Source: Chamaesiphon polymorphus CCALA 037 (lineage in GTDB: Bacteria; Cyanobacteriota; Cyanobacteriia; Cyanobacteriales; Chamaesiphonaceae). Taken from it: a DNA stretch of 54,416 nucleotides. Numbering within the stretch: the first letter of the stretch is position 1; every line of letters starts with the position of its first letter. The position numbers and the translations under genes were made by a program. Below, one piece after another: positions 9,064 through 17,660 of the stretch. The notes under the pieces are model-generated. The model saw nothing but the letters and a program-made list of their open reading frames with translations. It searched no databases and had not been told where the DNA came from. The stretch spans positions 1 to 54,416 of the forward strand of contig NZ_PVWO01000001.1 of assembly GCF_003003845.1 (NCBI RefSeq). The letters are read 5' to 3'.

Positions 9064-9231
9064 CTAGTCTTCTTTCCGAACTCCCTTGAATGGATCGCCA
9101 TCTTGCTTGCCATCAAGAAATCTCCCTGTGGCGGTATCGCGCTTCGTCCAAGTGTCTGTGACTGGGTTGTACGTTTGACTGCGTTGGTCAACAGCACCTT
9201 TGCGATAGCCTTTTCCTGTATTTTTAGCCAT
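9064..9231 (-). CDS. Conserved 55-aa protein (MAKNTGKGYRKG family)
   Basis: A 55-codon gene too short for most ORF callers: MAKNTGKGYRKGAVDQRSQ at the start, then TYNPVTDTWTKRDTATGRF and a C-terminal DGDPFKGVRKED. Small proteins of exactly this pattern (basic N-terminus, YNP...W.KRD..TGRF, PFKGVRKE) recur in bacterial genomes next to mobile or defence genes; I recall the pattern but not a function. It is highly charged, without Cys or membrane segments, and may bind nucleic acid. It lies about 100 bases upstream of the CHAP hydrolase gene on the same strand. Confidence 0.65.
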   Translation of the reverse strand: MAKNTGKGYRKGAVDQRSQTYNPVTDTWTKRDTATGRFLDGKQDGDPFKGVRKED

Positions 9232-9626
9232 TTAGTTTACCTATGATCTAACATTCTGCTAAAGTTTTTTCTTCAAACAGACTATTTAAATGTTAAGTGC
9301 GATCTAACATCATGTCAATAGCTTGTGTGAATTTTGGTAGGATTTTGTTAACAAGATTGCCGATCGGGTGCCTGAAGTGGGGCATAATAGTCTTACCCAC
9401 CCGTAGCCAGTCTGGAAAAGATGTGGAAGCGAGTGGGTGATTATAAAAACCTTGAAATTTCTATCCTTACAGACGCTCTCTAGCGCGGGTTATGAGTTTA
9501 CGCCTCCAAACGTGCGCCAGTTCAAAGCAAGGACACCGAACAACTGAGATCGTCAATCGACCAAGATTGCCATTCGAGACGAAATCTAACATTATCTTCG
9601 TTTAAAATCTTATTTTTTAACTATAA
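9232..9626. promoter_or_regulatory. Intergenic region with three ATCTAACAT motifs
   Basis: This 395-base region between divergent genes holds no ORF. The 9-mer ATCTAACAT occurs three times on the plus strand (9246-9254, 9302-9310, 9584-9592), the last one 35 bases before the XRE regulator start. Direct repeats flanking a self-regulating HTH gene are candidate operators. The ACCCAC at about 9400 can pair with GTGGGT at about 9440. No clear promoter consensus or RNA family is recognised. Confidence 0.3.
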
Positions 9627-10736
9627 ATGTCAAATCAGATTCGAGCTTACCGAGATCAGCTTGGATTTAAGCAGGAGGAATTGGGCGAACAGGCTGGCGT
9701 AACTCGTCAGACAATCGCGGCGTGGGAGAATGGAGAAAGGGAGCCTAGCTTAGTTCAATTAAGCAGTATTGCCAGGATTATGGGAGTAGCAGTCGAGCTA
9801 CTTCAAGGCTTAGAGTTGACAGACTCTAGAGATCCGAATTCTTTTTTTTCATCCTTACTCTTCCGAGCAGATGAACCTTCTGCATTAACTCCGACGATCA
9901 AACAACATCTCATCCAAAAAGTTGCTGACTATGCCGCTGTAGAGAAGCTGCTTGGGGAAATCCCTGTATCTCCAGCCAAATTTCCCTTGGATGGTTATGA
10001 CTCTGAGGCGATCGAAGACTATTCTAAAGAAGTACGCAACTGGCTAGGATTAGGCGAATCAGCACCTGTTGGCGATTCTCTGTCGCTTCTAGAAAGCAAA
10101 GGGTTAAAAGTTTTACCCTATCCCCTTCCTGCCAAAATCTCAGGGTTCTCAGCCTGTGAGGAGGATTGGGGCTGTCTTGTTGTCGTTAATAGCAATGATG
10201 TTGCCGAACGCCAATTTTTCACTTCACTACACGAACTCGCTCACTTAATTTTTCATCATAAAGAATATCGACAGCCGCCAGAACGTACTAAATCTTCAGA
10301 TCCCCGTGAGAAGGCTGCTAATCATTTAGCTGGAGCTATTTTACTACCAAAAAATGTCATTCACAGAGAAATGCGTGCTTATCGAGATCGCTGGATACCA
10401 GATCCTTTACTGATCGATATCAAGCGACGATATGGGGTGAGTCTAAGAACCATTCTGATTAGAGCCGAACAAGCTGGTATTATTACCAAACAGCAAAGCG
10501 GTACACAAATGGGCGTTCTTAATAAGAGATGTGGTGGTAAGGATAAGGATCTCCCTAATTCTGAGATTCCCATGCCGCAAAGACTGACTCGTCTGGAGCG
10601 GTTGACATATACTGCACTCTTGAAAGATGGATTGCTGACAAATTCTCGTGCCGCTGAGATTTTGGGCAAACAAACTTTAGAAGTGTCTCAGGAATTGCAA
10701 ACTTGGAAACAAAGTGATGTTGAGGTTAGTGATTGA
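9627..10736 (+). CDS. XRE-family regulator with ImmA/IrrE metallopeptidase domain
   Basis: A 369-aa two-domain protein. The helix-turn-helix occupies about residues 5-60 (AYRDQLGFKQEELGEQAGVT ... AAWENGEREPS). The ImmA/IrrE (M78-like) zinc peptidase follows, with HELAH at residues 202-206 and the third-ligand region DPREKAANHLAGAILLP. The last 60 residues form a second small helical motif (RLTRLERLTYTALL). ImmA-type proteases cleave repressors; fused HTH-ImmA proteins often act as antitoxin-like regulators of an adjacent toxin. The stop overlaps the TTG start of the next gene, so the two are a coupled pair. It probably autoregulates through the repeats upstream. Confidence 0.88.
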   Translation: MSNQIRAYRDQLGFKQEELGEQAGVTRQTIAAWENGEREPSLVQLSSIARIMGVAVELLQGLELTDSRDPNSFFSSLLFRADEPSALTPTIKQHLIQKVADYAAVEKLLGEIPVSPAKFPLDGYDSEAIEDYSKEVRNWLGLGESAPVGDSLSLLESKGLKVLPYPLPAKISGFSACEEDWGCLVVVNSNDVAERQFFTSLHELAHLIFHHKEYRQPPERTKSSDPREKAANHLAGAILLPKNVIHREMRAYRDRWIPDPLLIDIKRRYGVSLRTILIRAEQAGIITKQQSGTQMGVLNKRCGGKDKDLPNSEIPMPQRLTRLERLTYTALLKDGLLTNSRAAEILGKQTLEVSQELQTWKQSDVEVSD

Positions 10737-11104
10737 TTCCTCTTTTAGATGCAGATGCACTGATATCGTTATCGCAATCTGATGGGAAACTGCTATTGTT
10801 GAATTCATCTGAAGTCCTCGATCTGGTAGTTTCAGAGTGTCATAACCCAAAATATTGTAATGCCCACCAATTTATTGAACAATCGAGTTTATCAGTTATT
10901 GTAGCCGATCCATCTTGGCTGCAAGAAGCTAGTTGCTATCGATCGCCAAGCTTGAGTTTTCACGATATCTTAAATCTACATTACGCAAGCTCTTGTCAGC
11001 GAACGCTCGTAACTAATTCTAAATGTTTAATGTCTGTTTGTAATGATAAACATATTAACACAATATCTTATCATGAGTTTTTGGAAACATTTGCTTTAAA
11101 TTAA
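10733..11104 (+). CDS. PIN-like protein, putative toxin partner of the XRE-ImmA gene
   Basis: A 123-aa protein starting with TTG inside the previous stop codon. It opens with MIPLLDADALISL (first Asp of a PIN-like strand), continues with VVSECHNPKY (Glu position), then SFHDILNLHYAS (Asp position) and LVTNSKCLMSVC, the usual order of acidic residues in PIN-fold ribonucleases. Several cysteines and histidines are unusual for the family. XRE-ImmA genes followed by a small PIN-like gene are a recurring toxin-antitoxin arrangement. RNase activity is inferred from the fold guess and the context. Confidence 0.6.
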   Translation: MIPLLDADALISLSQSDGKLLLLNSSEVLDLVVSECHNPKYCNAHQFIEQSSLSVIVADPSWLQEASCYRSPSLSFHDILNLHYASSCQRTLVTNSKCLMSVCNDKHINTISYHEFLETFALN

Positions 11105-11107
11105 ATA

Positions 11108-11662
11108 TTAAGTTTGGAAGTAGTAGATACAGAAGTAAAGGCAAAATTCAAGCCGCAAAGGAAGAGGAAGTGCCATAAACATCTTTGCGGAAAATGGCGC
11201 GGAGATATCATTCTCAGAAAGATCGAGGCTTAGTAAGTATGACTGTGACTGTGCGCTGTAGTCTTTATAAGAAGAATAAACGGGAAGATCTAAGTAAAGC
11301 AACCGTATTATTAATAGTTCTGAGGATGTTCGATCGTTCAACTCAGACTCGACCGATTGACATTTCTCATTCAGCCAAATCAAATATTCCTGCAACTTCT
11401 CATCACCAGCCAGCATTCCATCAATTTCTTGTTTGATTGCCAGCAAATGAGAGCTAGCGTTAGGGAGCATTCCCAATACCAAAAAGAATACTTCTCGCCA
11501 GCGTCGATCGCTAACCTTCTCAACTAATTTTAGAAACAATCGATCGCCCTGAACTGCAAAACTATCTACAATCCACTTTGCTGTAAAATACTCATGAAAA
11601 GTGAGATGAGAAAAAGAGAAAATTCCCTTGGCGCGCTCGACTAGCAAGCCATGTTGCTCCAC
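11108..11662 (-). pseudogene. C-terminal remnant of a NACHT/STAND NTPase
   Basis: The frame encodes EQHGLLVERAKGIFSFSHLT, then FHEYFTAKWIV and a helical region. This is the C-terminal helical module that follows the NACHT ATPase in cyanobacterial STAND proteins (consensus GLL.ERA...YSFSHLTFQEYF.A). The in-frame codons upstream (RSLENVTDVEQ) end in a TAG near 11690, and neither NACHT nor effector domain is present. It is therefore a 5'-truncated leftover of a defence NTPase. The ATP-binding part may have been lost when the region upstream of the alkaline phosphatase was rearranged. Confidence 0.65.
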
Positions 11663-11690
11663 ATCCGTAACATTTTCAAGACTTCTCTAC

Positions 11691-12049
11691 ACCACTGAGA
11701 TCGTATAAAAACACTCGTAAAAATTCCAAATTTAAAATACAACTTTTAAGTCTAAAACAAGCAATAAATTACATAAAATATTTTCAATATTGGTAGCACA
11801 TAAATTTACTTCAAATTTCTGAGATGCTTTAAAGTCAAGCTTTTGAGAACTCGATTTATCTCATCAGTCGGCTTTTTTATAATAGATAAACTCATGATAT
11901 TGTTTGTCATGATAAAAATCTTCACAGGCAGTGTAATTAAATATACGTGTACCTATTAAAAAGGTATGTCAAACTGTTGAACGGTTGAGGACTAAAGAAT
12001 TTATTTCATTTGGTAATTGTAGTAAATAAATACAGGAAAGCTAAATTGC
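11691..12049. other. AT-rich region without genes upstream of the alkaline phosphatase
   Basis: No ORF with coding character. I looked for cyanobacterial Pho boxes (CTTAACC-like tandem repeats) and saw none. The likely ribosome binding site of the following gene is AGGAAAG at about 12034-12040. Nothing else could be assigned. Confidence 0.4.
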
Positions 12050-14323
12050 ATGGCTAAGAATACGATTATCATGATCGGCGACGGTCTGGGCTGGGAAATG
12101 GCGCGTGCAGCCGCCATCTACAAGCAGATCCAAGAAGGTAAAACTGGTACTACTCTTGCTGACTTCTACACCGCTGGTGCAGGTACTGGTCTGAACATGC
12201 AGACGCTCACAGGCTACGGTGCCGTAACCACCTACGGTACGATTATCCCCAATGCGGCTGGAGTATATAGCACAGGCAACGCAGCCGTAAGTGGTTCTAG
12301 TGATGTTACGGGTGTCAACCCAATTACCCCTGGTTTTACATTCAATCCAGCTTTCAATACTGGTACTGGTAGTACTGGTAATTTAGTTGGTTACGATCCC
12401 GTCAAAGGTGGTGTCAATCCTTGGACTGTTGGTACTGACAGGGAATATATCAAAGCCAACGTTCCTGACTCTGCAAATACTGCTACGACTCTCTACAGTG
12501 GCATCAAAAGTTATAACAACGCGATCGGCGTTGATATCTATGAGAAACCAGTAGAAACGGCTTTTTCGATCGCCGCAGAACAGGGTAAATCAGTTGGTAT
12601 CGTCAGTTCCGTGCCAATCGATCACGCGACTCCAGCCGCAGCAGCAGCCAATGTCAACCGTCGTAACAAATATGACGGAGACTATCCAGGATTGGATAAT
12701 ATTCTGCAACAGCAACTGCGTGAATATCAGCCTACTGTACTACTAGGTGGCGGTCATCCCCTATCTAGTTCCGGTGCGCTAGCAATGGATTATACTTACG
12801 TCAAGGAATCTACTTACAAAGAACTCAGCACCAAACCTAACACCAACCTCTACGACTATACATTCTTAGAACGTGGTGCAAATGCAGCACAAGTTTTGGC
12901 TAACGCAGCCGCCTCCATCGATCCGAATGCTGGAGATCGGCTCTTCGGTCTATATGGTGCGCGCGGTCAAGATGGTAACTTACCTGTAAGTTCTGCTAAT
13001 GGTGACTACAGCACCACTGGTTTGGCGATGTTCAGCGTTAACTCCAGCAAGGGATTGGCACAAGACACGGTTCGACCACTTCGAGCTGGCGAGACAGATG
13101 CTCAATTTATCGCTACAGAGCGCAATCAAAACCCCACACTCGACGATCTGACCAAAGCTGCTTTGACGGTCTTGGGTAAAGATCCTGACGGTTTTGCGTT
13201 AACTATTGAGGGTGGTGACATCGACTGGGCTGCTCACGATAACAATATCGACAACTTGATCGGTACTGTTCTCGACTTCGACAAATCCGTTGGTTCGGTG
13301 ATTAAGTGGATCGAGGCTAACGGCGGTTGGGCAGAAAATCAACTGATTGTTACTGCCGACCACGATCACTATCTCAACCTCAATAACGACTTCCCTGCTT
13401 TGATTCGGGCAAATGCAGCTAACGGAATTAGTGCCTTAACCGAAAACGACACGATCGCCGGATCGGGTAACTACTGGGGTACTAGTGCGACTGATAAATA
13501 CCAATGGGGCAGTCACTCCAATCGTCCCGTACCTGTCTACTACCAAGGTGCTGGCACCGAACAGTTATTAGCTTCGGTTGGCACTGGCTACGAAGCTTAT
13601 GGCAAACAAGTTCAAGGTATCCCTGGCTTTATCGACCAAGTTGATATCGGTCAAACATTGATTGCTTCGGTCACTGAAACCGCTCAGAAAGAGTTGGTTG
13701 CAGGTACTGCTGGCAACGATCTGTTAATCGCTACTCCTAGCGGTTCGATCGATGGTGTTTATGACACTGTTTTCAGTGGTGCTGGTAGCGATACCGTCGA
13801 TCTAGAATTCAACACCAATGCGCGGAACAACCGTGTCGATCTCGGTAGCGGTGCGGATGTCATCTATGTCAGCCGGAACGATCGCGCTTTCGGTGGTGCG
13901 GGTAATGATATCTTTGAAGCTATCAACAGCAAAGGTGGCAACCGGATGTCTGGTGGTGCTGGTGATGACGACTTCTACCTCGGTAGCAATGACTATGCGC
14001 TCGGTGGCGTTGGTGCTGACAGGTTCTACGCTAGTAATGGCGGCGGTAACACCATTTCTGGTGGTGCTGGTGCCGACCAATTCTGGATCGCTAATGCCGA
14101 GCTTCCTGGTGCTGGCAACAAAGTCGTAGACTTCCAAATCGGTACCGACGTAATCGGGATCGTCGCTGCTTCTAGCTTGGGTATCAGTGCTAGCACGCTG
14201 AAATTGACTCAAGTTGGTGCAGATACTACTATTAACTTTGGTGCTCAAACCTTAGCAACGCTGATCGGTATTCAAGCTACTAGCTTGAACACTGGCAACG
14301 CTAGTCAGTTCGTATTTGGTTAA
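12050..14323 (+). CDS. Secreted alkaline phosphatase with RTX-like C-terminal repeats
   Basis: A 757-aa protein. The PhoA-type phosphatase domain (about residues 1-540) shows IMIGDGLG with metal ligand Asp11, the nucleophile motif PDSANTATT with Ser141, PIDHATPAAAA, GGDIDWAAHDNN and TADHDH, all in the usual order. From about residue 555 the sequence turns into Gly/Asp/Asn-rich repeats (GGAGNDIF, GGAGDDDFYLG, GGVGADRFYAS, GGAGADQFWIA) that bind calcium in type I secreted proteins. There is no Sec signal peptide, which agrees with type I export. It releases phosphate from organic esters outside the cell. A strong terminator follows. Phosphate regulation is likely for the family but no Pho box is visible. 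Confidence 0.92.
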   Translation: MAKNTIIMIGDGLGWEMARAAAIYKQIQEGKTGTTLADFYTAGAGTGLNMQTLTGYGAVTTYGTIIPNAAGVYSTGNAAVSGSSDVTGVNPITPGFTFNPAFNTGTGSTGNLVGYDPVKGGVNPWTVGTDREYIKANVPDSANTATTLYSGIKSYNNAIGVDIYEKPVETAFSIAAEQGKSVGIVSSVPIDHATPAAAAANVNRRNKYDGDYPGLDNILQQQLREYQPTVLLGGGHPLSSSGALAMDYTYVKESTYKELSTKPNTNLYDYTFLERGANAAQVLANAAASIDPNAGDRLFGLYGARGQDGNLPVSSANGDYSTTGLAMFSVNSSKGLAQDTVRPLRAGETDAQFIATERNQNPTLDDLTKAALTVLGKDPDGFALTIEGGDIDWAAHDNNIDNLIGTVLDFDKSVGSVIKWIEANGGWAENQLIVTADHDHYLNLNNDFPALIRANAANGISALTENDTIAGSGNYWGTSATDKYQWGSHSNRPVPVYYQGAGTEQLLASVGTGYEAYGKQVQGIPGFIDQVDIGQTLIASVTETAQKELVAGTAGNDLLIATPSGSIDGVYDTVFSGAGSDTVDLEFNTNARNNRVDLGSGADVIYVSRNDRAFGGAGNDIFEAINSKGGNRMSGGAGDDDFYLGSNDYALGGVGADRFYASNGGGNTISGGAGADQFWIANAELPGAGNKVVDFQIGTDVIGIVAASSLGISASTLKLTQVGADTTINFGAQTLATLIGIQATSLNTGNASQFVFG

Positions 14324-14394
14324 TTAATTTCGATATTCAAGCTACTAGTTTGAATACTAGAAATGCGAGTCAATTCGTGTTTGGTTAATTAATT
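14269..14394 (+). repeat. Diverged tandem copy of the alkaline phosphatase 3' end
   Basis: Two copies of a 61-base unit lie 65 bases apart: 14269-14329 (end of the gene) and 14334-14394. Both encode IQATSLNT[G/R]NASQFVFG and a stop followed by TTAATT. Most differences between copies are at third codon positions. This points to the end of a former paralogous gene rather than a recent slippage duplication. Confidence 0.75.
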
Positions 14395-14413
14395 ATTCTA
14401 ACTAAGCAGCGGC

Positions 14414-14448
14414 AGCGGAGGGCGATCGATCGCCCTCCGCTGTTTTTT
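14414..14448 (+). terminator. Rho-independent terminator after the alkaline phosphatase
   Basis: A perfect GC-rich inverted repeat at 14414-14441 (AGCGGAGGGCGATC and its complement) is followed by a run of six T at 14443-14448. It ends transcription from the phosphatase gene. Confidence 0.85.
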
Positions 14449-14603
14449 CGATCTTGACGATTTTACATCTCGATCGAACTCTCACGAGAAGTCTATTTTA
14501 ACACTGCCTTTCGGTCAATTAGCTTGGCAATTAGCTTGAGTTGAGATGTGATGATAATCGTGTTCGATCCACAGTTTGGGTGAAATTACCAAATATGTCT
14601 AAA

Positions 14604-14619
14604 TTTCACTAAAATTTCA
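14604..14619 (+). promoter_or_regulatory. Putative OmpR-type response regulator box
   Basis: Direct repeat TTTCA (14604-14608) and TTTCA (14615-14619), 11 bases apart, within TTTCACTAAAATTTCAT. It lies about 50 bases upstream of the DUF2808 gene that opens the RND efflux cluster. The same 16-base pattern occurs upstream of the lipoprotein gene (29205) and, on the other strand, upstream of the secreted protein gene (27165-27202). Confidence 0.5.
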
Positions 14620-14671
14620 TATATCGTTGCAATGATGGGGGCAGCAACCAAGTTTAACAGAGGTCAAGCAC

Positions 14672-15175
14672 ATGAGTTCTCATCGCCTATTATCGATGGC
14701 TACTTTATGTACTCTCTTACTAACTGCTGTCGCAACTCCTCAAGCGCAGAGTCAGTCAGCCGAAGGTACTCTTCCCTACATCTATAGTAACTATACTTTT
14801 CCCTCCGCACGGGCTAGCATCGCCCGTCATACAATTCGGTTGGCGATTCCTACCAACTCAAAATCTGTATCTGCCCTGAAGCCCACCGCTCCAGCCGGAT
14901 TTACGCTCAACCAAAAAGTGGTAGTTTTCGACCATAAAACAGGTAAAAGCTTACCTGTAAATGTCAGTATCGCTGGGCAGACTGTAGAACTGAGCTTCGA
15001 TCGAGCAGTCGAACCTGGCACAGCAATCGATATCGAACTGAATAATGTCAGCGTGTGGGGCACCGCTCGGTATTACGATCTGGCTGTGAAGTTTGCTGGC
15101 GATAATGGTAGCAGATTGCAAGTAGCTAACGATCGATTTACCAATATTGGCAGAACTGGTTTACGTCTTTCTTAG
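14672..15175 (+). CDS. DUF2808 exported protein
   Basis: A 167-aa protein with a clear signal peptide (MSSHRLLSMATLCTLLLTAV, cleavage near AQS). The mature part matches the cyanobacterial DUF2808 family: paired strands (HTIRLAIPTNSKSVSALKPT), QKVVVFDHKTGKSLPVNV and VEPGTAIDIELNNV. The family is periplasmic or extracellular, of unknown function, and frequently next to metal efflux genes. It stands 57 bases before the RND adaptor gene and probably heads that operon, with the TTTCA box in its promoter region. A role in sensing or buffering metal in the periplasm is inference only. Confidence 0.8.
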   Translation: MSSHRLLSMATLCTLLLTAVATPQAQSQSAEGTLPYIYSNYTFPSARASIARHTIRLAIPTNSKSVSALKPTAPAGFTLNQKVVVFDHKTGKSLPVNVSIAGQTVELSFDRAVEPGTAIDIELNNVSVWGTARYYDLAVKFAGDNGSRLQVANDRFTNIGRTGLRLS

Positions 15176-15231
15176 AGCGATCGAGACTTAAATCGTTGAC
15201 TGGATATAGCTAACTTTCACACCTTATTATC

Positions 15232-17184
15232 ATGCGATTGACTAAACTCAAATTACTATTATCTTTAATTATATTAACGACAGTATCTAGTCCTAAAATC
15301 GCGATCGCTGGAGCCGGACACGATCATAGTGGTGCCAGTTCGTTTAAGTCTGGCGGTGAAGCTACTGGTGCTGTAACTGTCGATGCTCAGACGGTCAAAA
15401 GATTGGGAATTAAAGTCGAAGCAGTTAAAAATCAGCCGTTAGATATTGGCTTAAAGACTACCGGACAGATCGAAACTTTACCCGACCAAAAAGTTGAGGT
15501 GACAGCACCGCTCACTAGTAAAGTAGTGCAGTTATTAGTTAAGCCTGGTAGTAAAGTTACTAAGGGTCAACCTTTGGCGGTGATTGCTTCACCAGAGTTA
15601 GCTAACTTGCGTGTAGATGCCCAAGGCAAACAAGCCGATGCTCAAGGAGCCTTACGGAAAGCTCAGGTTAATCTGCAACTAGCTCAAGATAATTTAGTCA
15701 AGCAGAAAACAATTAGTAATGCCGAAATCGCTCAAGCTCGAACTAAACTAACTGCCGCTCAAGCACAATACGATCGAGATAAACAGATCGTTAATCAAAG
15801 CGGCGTTTTGAAAGTAGCGCAGGAAAATCTTAAACTTCAGCAGCAAATCGCTAATGCCGAAATTACCCGCGCGAATACTGAAGTTGCGATCGCACAAGAA
15901 CAATTCGATCGAGATAACGAATTAGTCTCCAAAGGTGCCTTAGCCAGACGACAAATGTTGGAGTCTAAAGGTAAACTCGAACGCGCCAAAGCTGAAGCAG
16001 CCAAAGCCAAAAGTTTACCGCAAGTCGTGCAAGCTCAAAGTGATGTTAAAAAAGCAGAAGTAGACTTACCATATCGCGAATTGCGCGAGTCTCAAGCGAG
16101 TGTTGCTGAGGCGCAGTCGCTATTACAACGCGCCCAAACTCGTCGCGATGTCTTAGAAGCTCAAGCACAACTCAAACGCGCCCAGTCGGATGTACTCATC
16201 GCCCAATCGCAACTCAATCTCAGTACCACTAATTATCAAACTCGACTCCAACAATTGGGCAGCACCGCCAATGCCCAAGGGCTGGTAACGATAACTGCAC
16301 CGATTGCTGGAACTGTTGCCAGCCGCGATGTCAGTATCGGTCAATCCTTGCAGGATGCGGGTGGTAAACTGATGACCATTGTTAATGACGCTCGGATTTT
16401 TGCGACGGCGAATATCTATGAGAAAGATTTAGGGGTGGTAAAAAACGGTCAAAAGATCCGCGTCAAAGTTGCCTCCCTACCAAATCAAAGTTTTGAAGGC
16501 AGAATTACCCAAATTGGCACATCCGTACAGGGCGAAAGTCGAGTCGTTCCCGTGCAAGCAGAAATTAGTAATCCCAGCGGATTACTCAAACCAGGAATGT
16601 TTGCCGAACTAGAAGTAATTACCGATAAAACAACTGAGTCGCTACTGGCGATTCCCACTTCGGCGGTAGTCGATGCCAATGGTAAAAAAGTTGTCTACGT
16701 CCAGAATGGGAATGCTTTTCAAGCGGCAGAAGTTACATTCGGGCGCACTACTGGGGATCTGGTAGAGGTGAAGACGGGTTTATTTGCGGGTGACATGGTG
16801 GTGACTCAGCGAGGGACACAACTCTACGCACAGTCGTTGCGGGGTGGGGGTGAAAAAACAGATGCAGATGGCGATAAGCATGAAGAGGGAGATGGACATA
16901 ATCACGGAGCGGCTCCAGCTAAAAGTAATGGTTTTGTCATACCGCCCTGGTTATTACCAGTCAGTGGGGGTGCGATTCTAGTGGCTGGAAGTTCTTTGCT
17001 GCTGTGGAAACGGTTTCGATCGGCTCCAGCAGATGGTTTAGAAGATACTGATGCTGATACCCACAATGACGATCTTTTGTTACCTGCGGCGGAACACACC
17101 AAACCAGAACCCTACACCAATAATCATCACTCCGTACCTTTGTCGCCAGCAATTATGGGAGAAAAGAGTAGCAAAGGGGAGTAG
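15232..17184 (+). CDS. RND efflux periplasmic adaptor (CusB/CzcB type)
   Basis: A 650-aa membrane fusion protein linking the inner-membrane RND pump to an outer-membrane channel. Signal peptide at residues 1-27, then a short GAGHDHSG metal-binding stretch. The barrel-sandwich halves appear at about 60-125 (GQIETLPDQKVEVTAPLTSK) and 345-385 (TITAPIAGTVASRDV), separated by a long coiled-coil hairpin of Ala/Gln/Lys repeats. Beta-barrel and membrane-proximal domains reach about 530. Unusually the C-terminus has a His-rich segment (KHEEGDGHNHG), a membrane helix (WLLPVSGGAILVAGSSLLLW) and an acidic/His tail. The His-rich parts suggest divalent metal binding. It is in the same operon as the pump at 17661. 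Confidence 0.9.
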   Translation: MRLTKLKLLLSLIILTTVSSPKIAIAGAGHDHSGASSFKSGGEATGAVTVDAQTVKRLGIKVEAVKNQPLDIGLKTTGQIETLPDQKVEVTAPLTSKVVQLLVKPGSKVTKGQPLAVIASPELANLRVDAQGKQADAQGALRKAQVNLQLAQDNLVKQKTISNAEIAQARTKLTAAQAQYDRDKQIVNQSGVLKVAQENLKLQQQIANAEITRANTEVAIAQEQFDRDNELVSKGALARRQMLESKGKLERAKAEAAKAKSLPQVVQAQSDVKKAEVDLPYRELRESQASVAEAQSLLQRAQTRRDVLEAQAQLKRAQSDVLIAQSQLNLSTTNYQTRLQQLGSTANAQGLVTITAPIAGTVASRDVSIGQSLQDAGGKLMTIVNDARIFATANIYEKDLGVVKNGQKIRVKVASLPNQSFEGRITQIGTSVQGESRVVPVQAEISNPSGLLKPGMFAELEVITDKTTESLLAIPTSAVVDANGKKVVYVQNGNAFQAAEVTFGRTTGDLVEVKTGLFAGDMVVTQRGTQLYAQSLRGGGEKTDADGDKHEEGDGHNHGAAPAKSNGFVIPPWLLPVSGGAILVAGSSLLLWKRFRSAPADGLEDTDADTHNDDLLLPAAEHTKPEPYTNNHHSVPLSPAIMGEKSSKGE

Positions 17185-17186
17185 AT

Positions 17187-17267
17187 GTAGGGTGCGTTTC
17201 GGTCAAAACAGCAAAACGCACCAATCTTCTAGATGGTGCGTTACCCTGACGGGATAACACACCCTAC
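17187..17267. repeat. Palindromic intergenic repeat
   Basis: An 81-base element with near-perfect ends GTAGGGTGCGTT (from 17187) and AACACACCCTAC (to 17267), plus an inner pair AACGCACC/GGTGCGTT. Elements with GTAGGGTGCGTT ends are common dispersed repeats in cyanobacteria. It fills the gap between the adaptor stop and ynfA and replaces any normal ribosome binding site of ynfA. RNA from it would form a long hairpin, which may lower downstream expression or stabilise the upstream mRNA. Confidence 0.7.
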
Positions 17268-17278
17268 GTTCACTGCCA

Positions 17279-17605
17279 ATGCGATCGATTATTTTCTTCT
17301 TGGTTGCTGCATTAGCAGAAATCTCTGGTTGCTACGCTTTTTGGGTATGGCTGAGATTGGATCGGGGTCTACTTTGGATCGTTCCAGGTGTTTTATCCCT
17401 AACTATTTTCGCTGTGGCTTTAACTCAGGTAGATACACCCAATGCTGGCAGAGTATACGCCGCCTATGGCGGTATTTATATCCTGTCATCTATTCTGTGG
17501 TTGTGGTTAGTTGAAGGGGTTAAACCGGATCGGTGGGATTTAGTTGGGGTTGGTATTTCTCTCATCGGCACGATGGTGATTTTGCTTAGTCCCCATCGTT
17601 CTTGA
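17279..17605 (+). CDS. ynfA: YnfA/UPF0060 family membrane protein
   Basis: A 108-aa protein with four membrane helices and the family signatures [14 protein letters not shown] in helix 1, YAAYGGIYI in helix 3 and [16 protein letters not shown] in helix 4. Length is typical. YnfA proteins resemble small multidrug resistance transporters, but their substrate is uncertain. It sits between RND adaptor and RND pump, an unusual place, directly after a palindromic repeat, which suggests a later insertion into the efflux operon. A role in metal tolerance is inferred from position only. Confidence 0.9.
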   Translation: MRSIIFFLVAALAEISGCYAFWVWLRLDRGLLWIVPGVLSLTIFAVALTQVDTPNAGRVYAAYGGIYILSSILWLWLVEGVKPDRWDLVGVGISLIGTMVILLSPHRS

Positions 17606-17660
17606 ATTCAAATATCTGTCAATTTTACGCTGATACTTATTCTCTTCTCTAATCCTAAAA

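Noticed and set aside
11691-12049. Pho box upstream of the alkaline phosphatase
   Set aside because: No tandem CTTAACC-like repeats could be found.
13802-14248. Long antisense ORF in the alkaline phosphatase repeat region
   Set aside because: Arises from the periodic GGTGGTGCTGGT-type codons of the RTX-like repeats; no independent evidence.
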